Assembly: GCF_900258045.1 (NCBI RefSeq)
Contig: NZ_OGVD01000001.1
Coordinates: forward strand, 477,001 to 541,000
Source of the DNA: Sphingorhabdus sp. EL138
Lineage (GTDB): Bacteria; Pseudomonadota; Alphaproteobacteria; Sphingomonadales; Sphingomonadaceae
DNA: 64,000 bases
Direction: 5' to 3'
The translations under genes and the position numbers were made by a program. The notes beneath the pieces are model-generated. The model saw only the letters and a list, made by a program, of their open reading frames with translations. It did no database searches and was not told the origin of the DNA. Position 1 is the stretch's first letter. Every line of letters starts with the position of its first letter. Shown one piece after another: positions 1-7,847 of this stretch.

Positions 1-39
1 GCAGCGGGAATGACCGCTGCCGATATCTGGTTTAACTAA
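1..39 (+). CDS. C-terminal end of an unidentified protein (partial)
   Basis: Frame 1 is open from the window edge and stops with TAA at 37-39, giving only twelve residues ending in ADIWFN. The stop lies just before the Shine-Dalgarno sequence of the carotenoid oxygenase gene, so the two genes are probably co-transcribed. Too little is present to name a family. Confidence 0.45.
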   Translation, partial: AAGMTAADIWFN

Positions 40-52
40 GAAGGAATTGAAC

Positions 53-1492
53 ATGGCCAGCGTTATTGAAAATACCATCCGCTCTGCCGTCACACCCGTG
101 ATGGGCGCAGTCGCGAATTTCAATCGCAAGCGGATGAAAGCACCGGAAGGCGGGCATCCGTATCTGACCGGTATCCACAAACCGATGACGGAAGAGGTAA
201 CCCTCGCCAACCTGCAAGTGGATGGCGAAATTCCTGCACAGCTTGACGGCCGCTATCTGCGCATTGGCCCCAATCCCGTAACCGCGCCCGACGAGGCCAG
301 CTACCACTGGTTCGTGGGCGATGGCATGGCACATGGTATCCGCATCACAGAAGGCAAAGCCGAATGGTATCGCAATCGCTGGATCCGCTCCAACGCTGTG
401 AGTGATGCGCTGGGCGAAGAGCGCAAACCCGGCACCCGCAAACCGCGTACCGACACCGCCAATACCAATATCGTGGAAATTGGCGGCAGAACCTTTGCGA
501 TTGTTGAAGCCGGCGGCTTTCCGGTTGAACTGACCGATGAGCTGGAAACGGTTTCTCACAACCCGTTCGATGGCACGCTGCAAAACGCTTTTTCCGCTCA
601 TCCGCATTTCGACCCCAAAACCGGTGAGATCCATGCAATCTGCTATGATGCGCCCGTTATGGACACAGTCTGGCATGTGGTGCTGGGACCAGATGGCAAG
701 GTGAAGCGGGAAGAACCCATTCCGGTTAACCAGGGGCCGTCCATCCACGATTGCCAGATCACCGAAAACCATGTGCTGGTCTTTGATCTGCCTGCGACCT
801 TCTCGATGAAGCGCATGCTGGCTGGCTATGCATTCCCCTATGACTGGAACCCCGATCATAAAGCCCGTGTCGGCCTGTGCCCACGCAATGGCTCTGGTGC
901 AGACACAATCTGGTGCGATGTCGATCCCTGCTATGTCTATCACCCGGCCAACGCCTTTGAGACAGACGATGGCAAGGTCATTGTTGATGTGGTCGTGCAT
1001 GAAAGCACCTATGCCCGCACCACCTTTGGCCCCGGCGGCGAATGGTCACGGCTGGAACGTTGGACCGTTGATCCAATAGCCAAGAAAGTAGCTCGCAAAA
1101 TACTGAACGACCGCGCCCAGGAATTCCCGCGCTATGACGAACGGCTTACCACCAGCGACTATCGCTATATCTACAGCATCGCTCTCGCCGGTGAACCGGA
1201 TCAGCTCGACATGGCCGGCAACGAACTGTTCAAACATGATTTGAAAACCGGTGAAACGGCCGTCCGTCACTTTGGTGAAAACCGGCATCCCGGAGAATTT
1301 GTTTTTGTGCCGCGGTCTGCTGACAGTGCAGAAGATGATGGCTGGCTGATCGGCCTGGTGATCGACATGAACAACGAGACCACCGAACTACAAATCCTGA
1401 AAGCCAATGACTTTACGGGCAATCCGCAAGCGGTCATACAAATACCACATCGCATCCCGCCGGGATTTCATGGCAATTGGGTAGCTGGCTAA
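53..1492 (+). CDS. Carotenoid oxygenase (RPE65/CCD family)
   Basis: Non-haem iron oxygenase that cleaves a C=C bond in carotenoids, apocarotenoids or stilbene-like substrates. The 479-residue product has the family's usual length and the four iron-ligand histidines of a seven-bladed propeller: H183 (in AHPHFDP), H232 (IHDCQ), H297 (YHPANAFE) and H473 in the terminal FHGNWV. ATG at 53 was chosen over TTG at 47 because AAGGA at 41-45 is correctly spaced from it. There is no signal peptide, so it is probably cytosolic or membrane-associated. The substrate cannot be read from sequence; lignostilbene-type and apocarotenoid-type enzymes share these residues. The preceding open frame ends only 13 bases upstream, which suggests an operon. 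Confidence 0.93.
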   Translation: MASVIENTIRSAVTPVMGAVANFNRKRMKAPEGGHPYLTGIHKPMTEEVTLANLQVDGEIPAQLDGRYLRIGPNPVTAPDEASYHWFVGDGMAHGIRITEGKAEWYRNRWIRSNAVSDALGEERKPGTRKPRTDTANTNIVEIGGRTFAIVEAGGFPVELTDELETVSHNPFDGTLQNAFSAHPHFDPKTGEIHAICYDAPVMDTVWHVVLGPDGKVKREEPIPVNQGPSIHDCQITENHVLVFDLPATFSMKRMLAGYAFPYDWNPDHKARVGLCPRNGSGADTIWCDVDPCYVYHPANAFETDDGKVIVDVVVHESTYARTTFGPGGEWSRLERWTVDPIAKKVARKILNDRAQEFPRYDERLTTSDYRYIYSIALAGEPDQLDMAGNELFKHDLKTGETAVRHFGENRHPGEFVFVPRSADSAEDDGWLIGLVIDMNNETTELQILKANDFTGNPQAVIQIPHRIPPGFHGNWVAG

Positions 1493-1564
1493 CAGCAATA
1501 CTTGACTTAACGCATCGCAAGCTTGAGATGTTTCCCTGATGGAGCGGAATGTCAGGAGTTTGCT

Positions 1565-2086
1565 ATGGTCACCTTTGTCTCGAAAAAACAGATGTTGCTC
1601 TGGGTCTTACTGGGATTCGGTCTGATCGCAGCAACTTCCGCACAGGCAGCGGCCGGGTATCCGTCCGGCCATACCGCTCTGGAAGTCTGGGACGCCGATG
1701 GGCAGGCCAATGCGCCGCAATGGGTGCAGGTGTGGCTGATGATCATGCTGGCCAGCTTTGCGCTTGGTCTGTTGTTTGTCTGGAAACGCGTCGAAGCCCG
1801 CTGGGTTGTCGGCGGCTTCATTACCAGTCTGCTCGTCAGCGGTTTTGCGATACCGACACTGGGGCTTGTGCCGTTGTCCGGACTGATTGCCTTGATGCAT
1901 CTGATCTTTTGGTCGCCGGCTTTGTATCTTCTGCTCAAAAACCGGCCATTTATGAAAGAGCGGTCCTTATATGGCTTTTGGACAGGCCTGATCACGGCCG
2001 TGATCCTGTTCTCGTTCATCTTCGATATCCGCGATGCCGCGATTTATCTCGACCATATGACGGGAATAGGGATGCTCTCGGCCTAG
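1565..2086 (+). CDS. Small multi-pass membrane protein, unknown function
   Basis: 173 residues. The N-terminus is hydrophobic and ends in an Ala-rich stretch (AATSAQAAAG) that looks like a cleavable signal peptide, followed by about four predicted membrane spans. ATG at 1565 is preceded by AGGAG at 1554-1558 with six-base spacing, which makes the longer upstream reading unlikely. I recognise no catalytic motif or family. It lies between the carotenoid oxygenase and a short-chain dehydrogenase on the same strand; the hairpin after it separates it from the dehydrogenase. Confidence 0.75.
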   Translation: MVTFVSKKQMLLWVLLGFGLIAATSAQAAAGYPSGHTALEVWDADGQANAPQWVQVWLMIMLASFALGLLFVWKRVEARWVVGGFITSLLVSGFAIPTLGLVPLSGLIALMHLIFWSPALYLLLKNRPFMKERSLYGFWTGLITAVILFSFIFDIRDAAIYLDHMTGIGMLSA

Positions 2087-2106
2087 CAAAAACACCGATT
2101 GCTCAC

Positions 2107-2146
2107 TGACCGCTAGTAACCGACACTCGGTTCCAAACAGCGGTCA
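2107..2146 (+). promoter_or_regulatory. Nested hairpin in the leader of the SDR gene
   Basis: Two nested perfect inverted repeats: outer arms TGACCGCT (2107-2114) and AGCGGTCA (2139-2146), inner arms AACCGA (2118-2123) and TCGGTT (2127-2132) around a CAC loop. The 3' outer arm runs into the AGGAG ribosome binding site (2146-2150) of the next gene. There is no U-run, so it is not an obvious intrinsic terminator. It may mask the ribosome site or act as a protein operator. Confidence 0.5.
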
Positions 2147-2156
2147 GGAGATGGAT

Positions 2157-2873
2157 ATGAGAACGGTAATTGTCACTGGCGCATCCAGCGGCATCGGCGA
2201 AGCTACTGCCCGTAAATTGGTGCAGTCCGGGTATAATGTCATGCTCGCCGCCCGGCGAACAGACCGATTGCAAGCAATTGTCGAAGAGCTGGGAGAGCAG
2301 GCCGCCTTTCATGCAACTGATGTCAGAAGCCGTGAAGATCAGGACGCTTTGGCTACCGCGACGATCAAAAGGTTTGGACAGGTCGATGCACTGATATGCA
2401 ATGCTGGCATCATGCCAGTGTCGCTCATTCAAAAGGGCCATGTCGAAGACTGGGACCGGATGATCGACGTCAACCTGCGCGGCGTGCTTTATGGCATTAA
2501 CGCCGTGCTGCCAGCGATGGTCGAACGCAAGGACGGGCATATTATCATCATTTCCTCTATCGCGGCGCTAGAGACCTTTCCCTCCAGCGCCGTCTATTCC
2601 GCGACCAAGTCTGGCGTACGGTCAATGAGCGATACGCTGCGCAAGGAAATGACCGCCCATGGCGTGCGCGTCACGACTATTTTCCCCGGCGGCGTCAAGA
2701 CAGAGTTGGGCACTAGCATCAAGGATGAATCGGTCTTGGAAATGATGGGCGGCGTGTTCAATTTCGAGTTTCTCGAACCGGAAAACCTGGCCGACAGTGT
2801 CGCCTATGTGCTCGAACAGCCGCCTTCTGTCTGTATCGGAGAACTGATGATCCGCCCGACCGGTCAGGCCTGA
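2157..2873 (+). CDS. SDR-family NAD(P)-dependent oxidoreductase
   Basis: Classical short-chain dehydrogenase of 238 residues. It has the Rossmann nucleotide-binding motif TGASSGIG at residues 7-14, the NAG motif (NAGIM), the catalytic serine in the IIIISS strand and the YSATK catalytic Tyr-xxx-Lys. ARRTDR after strand 2 suggests a preference for NADP(H). The length is normal for a cytosolic classical SDR. ATG at 2157 was preferred over ATG at 2151 because the AGGAG ending at 2150 would be too close to the earlier codon. Translation may be affected by the hairpin at 2107-2146. The alcohol or ketone substrate is not predictable. Confidence 0.92.
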   Translation: MRTVIVTGASSGIGEATARKLVQSGYNVMLAARRTDRLQAIVEELGEQAAFHATDVRSREDQDALATATIKRFGQVDALICNAGIMPVSLIQKGHVEDWDRMIDVNLRGVLYGINAVLPAMVERKDGHIIIISSIAALETFPSSAVYSATKSGVRSMSDTLRKEMTAHGVRVTTIFPGGVKTELGTSIKDESVLEMMGGVFNFEFLEPENLADSVAYVLEQPPSVCIGELMIRPTGQA

Positions 2874-2883
2874 TCCGGGGCGT

Positions 2884-3744
2884 CTAAATCCCCTCCAGCC
2901 GGCAGTCACGCTGCTCCAATATATGCCGCATTTCGCGATAGGCGCGCGGCGTATCAGTTAGCGGAATATAGGGATGGAGATGATGCACGATGTGATATTG
3001 CATGCCCATCGAGCCGATATTGCCCCATGTGCTTTTGAAAGCGCGGGTGTCGCGATAGCGGCCGGACTTGTCCGCTGGATGATGAGGTGCCCAGCTTAAG
3101 AAAAACTGGATATAGGTAAGGCCGATTTGCCGGGGCAACCACCACAGCAAGGCAGCCTCGGGTGCGTAACCAGACCAGGCCAGTGCGATCAATATTCCAT
3201 AATGGGCGATCTGATACAGAGCGCCGTCAATCAACACATCCGGGCGGCCAATGTCTTGCAGAACATCCCCATATTTATTGAACCCGCCCTCTGCTCCAGG
3301 CTGGCGGTTCTGGATGGACTTCCAGATGGCATGCCACGGTCCCCGCGCCTTGCTGCTAATATCAGGATCAAGCGCCGGGTCATTGGCATGCAGATGATGC
3401 TGGATATGGGTCAGTTTGGCTACGCGATAGGGCAGCACCAGCGGTATGGTTGACACATGTCCGACCAGTTCGTTGAGCCAGCGCCATTTGGTGCCCTTGC
3501 GTCCTATAATATCGTGCTGTGCCTCATGCGACGGCAGATAACAGAGCATCACGTTTAACGTGGCAATGATAAAACCGAGCCAAAGCGGCATGACACCCAA
3601 AAACACCAACGGCCAAAGCGATAGCCAGACGAGTAAATTACCCAATCCCCATGCCACCGCTTCCCACGGCAAGCGGTCGGCATATTTGCGGGCAATTGCC
3701 TGTTCCTGCTTGCGCAGGTCTTTTTCGGTCAGGGTCGCGCTCAT
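2884..3744 (-). CDS. Membrane fatty acid desaturase-like protein
   Basis: Integral-membrane di-iron oxidase of the fatty acid desaturase/carotenoid hydroxylase superfamily, 286 residues. All three histidine boxes are present: HEAQHD (H73-H77), HIQHH (H113-H117) and HIVHHLHPY near the C-terminus. Hydrophobic hairpins surround the boxes, as expected for an enzyme with cytosolic metal sites. The ATG overlaps the stop of the upstream small membrane protein as ATGA (3741-3744), so the two are translationally coupled; this also decides the start against a longer N-terminus. The family includes lipid desaturases and carotenoid ketolases or hydroxylases. I favour a lipid desaturase but cannot exclude a carotenoid substrate. 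Confidence 0.88.
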   Translation of the reverse strand: MSATLTEKDLRKQEQAIARKYADRLPWEAVAWGLGNLLVWLSLWPLVFLGVMPLWLGFIIATLNVMLCYLPSHEAQHDIIGRKGTKWRWLNELVGHVSTIPLVLPYRVAKLTHIQHHLHANDPALDPDISSKARGPWHAIWKSIQNRQPGAEGGFNKYGDVLQDIGRPDVLIDGALYQIAHYGILIALAWSGYAPEAALLWWLPRQIGLTYIQFFLSWAPHHPADKSGRYRDTRAFKSTWGNIGSMGMQYHIVHHLHPYIPLTDTPRAYREMRHILEQRDCRLEGI

Positions 3745-3935
3745 ATCCAGCGGCCCTTGATTTGTGCAAAAGCACCCCATGCGCCGCCGATGATCAAGCC
3801 CAGTGTCAGCGGGGCAAGCCCTAGCGGCGCCTGCCAGCCGAGCATCTGCATGATCTGCGCGAGCAATGGACCCAGAAATCCGATGCCGAAAATCAGCGGC
3901 ATAAAATGGAGGATGTTTTTCAAAACAAATTGCAC
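3741..3935 (-). CDS. Small two-span membrane protein coupled to desaturase
   Basis: A 64-residue hydrophobic protein with two likely membrane helices and a basic end (KGRWI). The start is taken as GTG at 3935, which has GAGGA correctly spaced upstream; a TTG at 3983 would add 16 poorly supported residues. Its stop overlaps the desaturase start by ATGA, so it may be a partner or membrane chaperone of that enzyme. I recognise no named family. Confidence 0.6.
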   Translation of the reverse strand: MQFVLKNILHFMPLIFGIGFLGPLLAQIMQMLGWQAPLGLAPLTLGLIIGGAWGAFAQIKGRWI

Positions 3936-4029
3936 GATGCGTTCCTCTTCAGAAACAAATATTACCGCAGCAACGCAAAACAATCAAATATTTACAATAT
4001 TGTCAGTAGCGGGGCCAGACTGACTGGCT

Positions 4030-6447
4030 CTACCCCGCCTTTCTTTGCTGGGCTTTTCGTGGTGTTTTGCAACGCTTTGATTTGGTGCTTTTTTGCTCGC
4101 CAATCTCGCTGGCCTCCGCCCCTGCCGCTGATGCTGATGCTGTTTCTACCCGGCCTTCCACATTTGCCGCCGGCATCGCCTTGCTGAACAAATAGCCCTG
4201 TACCTGCACGCAGCCCTCCTCTTTCAGCTGGCTGAGCTGATCACTGCGTTCAACCCCTTCGGCGGTCGTCACCATACCGAGACTGGAAGCGAGGCCGGTC
4301 ACCGCGCGAATAATCGCCCGACAGTCTTCGCGGCTGTCAACTTCCTCCACAAAACACCGGTCGATCTTGATCTTGTCAAACGGAAAGCTCCGCAGATAGT
4401 TGAGCGAGCTGTAGCCGGTACCGAAATCATCCAGCGCAATACGTACACCCAGAGAACGGATTTTATGGAGCAGCTCCACGTTGGACTGGTTGTCATTCAT
4501 CAACACCGATTCCGTGATCTCAAGCTCCAGCCGGTGCGGTGCCACTCCGGTTGCCGCCAGGGCATTGATAATCGTCGGGATAAGATTCGGGCTGCGCATC
4601 TGGGCCGGGGACAGGTTGACGGCAACGCTGAGATGCTCTGGCCATTTTGCAACTTCGTACAAAGCTGACCGAACAACCCATTCGCCAAGCTGGACGATCA
4701 AACCGGTATCCTCGGCCACCGGAATGAATACATCCGGCATTATCAGGCCTTTTTCGCTATGATGCCAGCGCAGTAAAGCTTCGTAACCGATTGTCTCGTT
4801 GGTCTCGATATTCACCAGTGGCTGATAGTAAAGTTCCAGCTCGTTGCGTTTCAGTGCAGCCCGCAAGTCCATTTCGATATTGCGCCGGTCCTGCACTGCT
4901 TCGTGCATCGATCTTTCAAACAGGGAAGCGCAGCCGCGGCCATTTTCCTTCGCATTATATAGCGCGATGTCAGCATGCTTTATCAATTCCTCGCCGTCAT
5001 TGCCGCAATCCGGCGCCACCGCAATCCCGATACTGACACCCGTGGCAACCGGCTGTCCTTCCACCATCACTGGTTCCGAGATTTTATCGATAATATTCGC
5101 CGCAACCTGCATGACATCCTCATATGAGCCGACATTGCGCAAAGAGATCGCAAACTCGTCACCGCCGAGACGCGCGACAACATCTTCAATACCGATGTTG
5201 TTTTCCAAGCGGTTGGCCACCGCCTTCAGAACAAGATCTCCGGCGCCATGTCCCAATGTGTCATTGATTGTTTTGAAATGATCGAGATCGAGATACAGGA
5301 CAGCCAGTTTCTGGTCATTCTTCATCCGCCCGATTGAGCGTTGCAAAGATTGATTAAACAGAGCTCGGTTCGGCAGATCGGTCAAGCTGTCAAAATGGGC
5401 GAGATGGGCAACACGGGCTTCTGCCTTCTTGGCGCTGGTAATATCAGCTGCGACGCCGCGTATATGGCTGCTTTCCCCGTCCGCGGTCTTAATGCGCCGG
5501 CCGGATAGTCGCCACCAGCATTCTTCTCCGCCGAGCTTGATCGGTACATGGATATCACGGAAGGCTTTTCCAGACGCCAAAGACTGGGCAAGCTGGTTGC
5601 GCTCCATGGAGTCTTCGAACAGATCAACAAGCGGTAAATCACGCAATTCGCTTATTTCCATGTCCACTGCTGTAGCAAAGCGAGCCGATGGGTTGACGAT
5701 CAAATGATCACCATTCACTTCCCACAGCCAGTCAGAACTCTGTTCGGCATAATCGTGGAGCAAAAGCCGGACAGTTTCCGCTGCGTCCTTTTGCTTCGCC
5801 GCATGCAAATGGCGCTGCACAAAATTGAAGAAAAACATCCGGTAGATATAGTCGATGCAGAGCGCAAAAAAGATCAACAGTATTGCTGTACTTATACCGC
5901 CATATCCCTTTGCCGCGATAAATGCGCCTGCATAACATATTGTGGTAATGGACAGGTTATAGGTTTGCGCTCGCGGAACACTGCCAAAAACAAATCCGCC
6001 AACAACCAGGGCGCCCATGGCAAGTATTGCAATGTCGAGATTGTAGGGGATCTGCCCAAAAGCAAACGGGATCGCCAGCACACACGAAAACGCGATACTA
6101 CTGATGATACTTTCGGTATGGATGTTTTTGATCGCTACCTTGTAGTCTGCGGTGTCAGGGTCCAATGCCGCCTGCCGGAGAAAATTACGAACACTCACAA
6201 AAGCGGAGATGGCGACATAGAAACAGGCTGTCGCAATGAAGCCTACCTCCGCATAGGAGAATAGCAGAACCATGGCATAGACAGTCAGGGGCAACGCTAT
6301 CAGCGCCCCGATACGCGATATCTGTCCGAAAGATTTCAGCTGCTCACGAGCGACGAGTTCTGTCGTTTCATGATCGGCATTGATCTTGAAATTCCAGACC
6401 TTCTTCTGCATCCCCAGCAAACGCTGTAATGTAATTGTCTCTCCCAT
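4030..6447 (-). CDS. Membrane-bound GGDEF-EAL cyclic-di-GMP protein with PAS
   Basis: 805 residues. The N-terminal third (about 45-210) holds several membrane helices arranged as an unnamed sensory module. A PAS-like region follows (WLWEV...HIRGVAADIT), then a diguanylate cyclase domain with an intact GGDEF at 428-432 and a phosphodiesterase domain with EAL at 556-558. The EAL catalytic set is visible: NLSPAQ, EITES, DDFGTGYSS, KIDR and AEGVE. The position five residues before GGDEF reads GIED, so the RxxD inhibitory site is missing. The C-terminus is a Lys/Arg/Ala-rich tail. By family it makes and/or degrades c-di-GMP in response to a membrane signal; the net activity cannot be decided. It is transcribed alone. 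Confidence 0.93.
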   Translation of the reverse strand: MGETITLQRLLGMQKKVWNFKINADHETTELVAREQLKSFGQISRIGALIALPLTVYAMVLLFSYAEVGFIATACFYVAISAFVSVRNFLRQAALDPDTADYKVAIKNIHTESIISSIAFSCVLAIPFAFGQIPYNLDIAILAMGALVVGGFVFGSVPRAQTYNLSITTICYAGAFIAAKGYGGISTAILLIFFALCIDYIYRMFFFNFVQRHLHAAKQKDAAETVRLLLHDYAEQSSDWLWEVNGDHLIVNPSARFATAVDMEISELRDLPLVDLFEDSMERNQLAQSLASGKAFRDIHVPIKLGGEECWWRLSGRRIKTADGESSHIRGVAADITSAKKAEARVAHLAHFDSLTDLPNRALFNQSLQRSIGRMKNDQKLAVLYLDLDHFKTINDTLGHGAGDLVLKAVANRLENNIGIEDVVARLGGDEFAISLRNVGSYEDVMQVAANIIDKISEPVMVEGQPVATGVSIGIAVAPDCGNDGEELIKHADIALYNAKENGRGCASLFERSMHEAVQDRRNIEMDLRAALKRNELELYYQPLVNIETNETIGYEALLRWHHSEKGLIMPDVFIPVAEDTGLIVQLGEWVVRSALYEVAKWPEHLSVAVNLSPAQMRSPNLIPTIINALAATGVAPHRLELEITESVLMNDNQSNVELLHKIRSLGVRIALDDFGTGYSSLNYLRSFPFDKIKIDRCFVEEVDSREDCRAIIRAVTGLASSLGMVTTAEGVERSDQLSQLKEEGCVQVQGYLFSKAMPAANVEGRVETASASAAGAEASEIGEQKSTKSKRCKTPRKAQQRKAG

Positions 6448-6778
6448 ATGCGCGCCCTGATTTACTCAATGTTACAAATTATGGCAGGACATTAGATTAG
6501 GAGAGTTTGCATAAAGTTAATGAGGAATAATATCCTTTTATCTAAGTGACTTGTGCTTGATATCAGGAGTAGAAATCTTCCTATAAACATTGGTGATCAG
6601 GCAATGGTTTCCGCCCCGCGCGCCTCATTCCTCCGCCGCCAAGCCGTTAAGGTCTCTCAACCCAACTGACCCAATAGGAGACTGGGGCTCGGGCTTGCTT
6701 CCCTAAATGCAGAACCAATTCTATAGCTTTGATGGATAGTCCGCGATCGGGCGTCAAGCGGCAACGGGGGCCGTATTT
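6448..6778. other. Intergenic region with two divergent promoters expected
   Basis: 331 bases between the divergently transcribed GGDEF-EAL gene and the PagL-like gene. The half nearest the GGDEF gene is AT-rich and probably holds its promoter, but I could not pick a convincing -35/-10 pair. I see no gene, tRNA, terminator or repeat here. Confidence 0.5.
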
Positions 6779-7318
6779 ATGAAACGTTTTTACATATCGG
6801 TTTTGACCACCTTTGCTTGGTTCGCAGCCACACAACCCGCTGCAGCGCAGGAGATATTTATCGGGCTAGCCGCCCATGAAGTTGATACCCCCCTATCCTT
6901 TGAAATCGGAGAAGAAGGTGTAAATTTCCAAGCCGGTTATCGCGGCAAGCGCATAGAGGCCTTGTCCGTCATCGGTGCGCCTTCGCCTTATGTTTTTGCA
7001 TCGATCAACAGTACCGGTGACACCAGTTTCGTAGCGGCGGGTTTGAGCTGGAAAATCGGCAAAAAAATATACCTGCGCCCCGGGATCGGCATTGCCATTC
7101 ATGATGGCCCATCCTTGCGCTTTGCAGCGGATGGCTCGCAAACCCAATTGGGGTCGCGTATATTATTCGAGCCAGAACTGGCAGCTGGCGTGCAATTGTC
7201 GGAGCGTGTCGATCTGGAAGCAAGCTGGGTTCATGTCAGCCATGCGCAGCTGTTCAACCGCAATCAAAACCCCGGCCTAGACATCGTCGGCCTGCGGTTG
7301 GTGATCAAACTGCCTTGA
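6779..7318 (+). CDS. PagL-like lipid A deacylase / acyloxyacyl hydrolase family protein
   Basis: 179 residues with a clear signal peptide (cut near AAAQ-E), then alternating amphipathic strands that fit an eight-stranded outer-membrane barrel, ending in a hydrophobic LVIKLP. The segment WVHVSHAQLF followed by NPGLD resembles the PagL active site, where His and Ser in an HxS motif work with a nearby acid. In Pseudomonas PagL, as I recall it, the acid is Glu; here an Asp occupies the likely position with a two-residue insertion. By family it would remove an acyl chain from lipid A in the outer membrane. The ribosome site is weak. Monocistronic and immediately upstream of the MarR operator. Confidence 0.7.
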   Translation: MKRFYISVLTTFAWFAATQPAAAQEIFIGLAAHEVDTPLSFEIGEEGVNFQAGYRGKRIEALSVIGAPSPYVFASINSTGDTSFVAAGLSWKIGKKIYLRPGIGIAIHDGPSLRFAADGSQTQLGSRILFEPELAAGVQLSERVDLEASWVHVSHAQLFNRNQNPGLDIVGLRLVIKLP

Positions 7319-7327
7319 CATTCCAGA

Positions 7328-7351
7328 ATATATGTAACAACTTACATATAT
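7328..7351. promoter_or_regulatory. Perfect palindrome over the MarR gene start (putative autoregulatory operator)
   Basis: ATATATGTAA (7328-7337), four-base spacer CAAC, then the exact reverse complement TTACATATAT (7342-7351). The right arm contains the first two bases of the ATG. MarR-family repressors bind palindromes of this size, so repressor binding could block its own expression. There is no room for a Shine-Dalgarno sequence, which fits a leaderless or near-leaderless transcript. Confidence 0.7.
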
Positions 7352-7847
7352 GGAAAATGACTATCTCCGCGACGCAGGAATAAAGACACTTGGCACGCGC
7401 ATCAGACGCCTGTTTGAACGGCTGAACAGTAATGTGACCGAAGTTTACCGCCGCGAGCTGGACTTTGAACAACGCTGGTTTGCACTCGGTATGCTGCTCG
7501 ACGAGCACGGCCCGATGAACAGCCGTGATGCGACAAAAATGCTCGGCCAAAGCCATGTGGCAATGGTTCAGGTTGTGCGCGCCATGGAAAAAGCAGGTCT
7601 GTTGGAGCGCAAGACAGACACAAACGATGCGCGCAGCAAGATACTCCACCTGACCCCCACCGGTGCCGAAAAGCTGGAGCAGGTATCGGCAATATCCCGC
7701 GTGGTGGATCAGGCCGCCGAAGCATTATTGATGGAAGCGGCGCCCGATTTTCTCAAGCAACTAGACGCGCTGGATGACGCGCTCGACCGGCTGAGCTTTG
7801 CTGAGCGTATTGAAACAGCATTCACCGATGGAGACAAAGACCCATGA
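7350..7847 (+). CDS. MarR-family transcriptional regulator
   Basis: 165 residues with a MarR winged helix-turn-helix: recognition region MNSRDATKMLGQSHVAMVQVV, followed by a wing with the characteristic D-x-R-x-K pattern (DTNDARSKILHLT). The helices on either side should form the dimer interface. The family senses small, often phenolic or lipophilic ligands and represses efflux or detoxification genes. It overlaps the following S41 peptidase gene by ATGA, so they form an operon, and a perfect palindrome covers its own start codon, suggesting autoregulation. The ligand is unknown. Confidence 0.9.
   Translation: MENDYLRDAGIKTLGTRIRRLFERLNSNVTEVYRRELDFEQRWFALGMLLDEHGPMNSRDATKMLGQSHVAMVQVVRAMEKAGLLERKTDTNDARSKILHLTPTGAEKLEQVSAISRVVDQAAEALLMEAAPDFLKQLDALDDALDRLSFAERIETAFTDGDKDP

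Noticed and set aside
32-1000. Long antisense frame inside the carotenoid oxygenase
   Set aside because: Shadow of the real gene on the other strand; no ribosome site and no family features.
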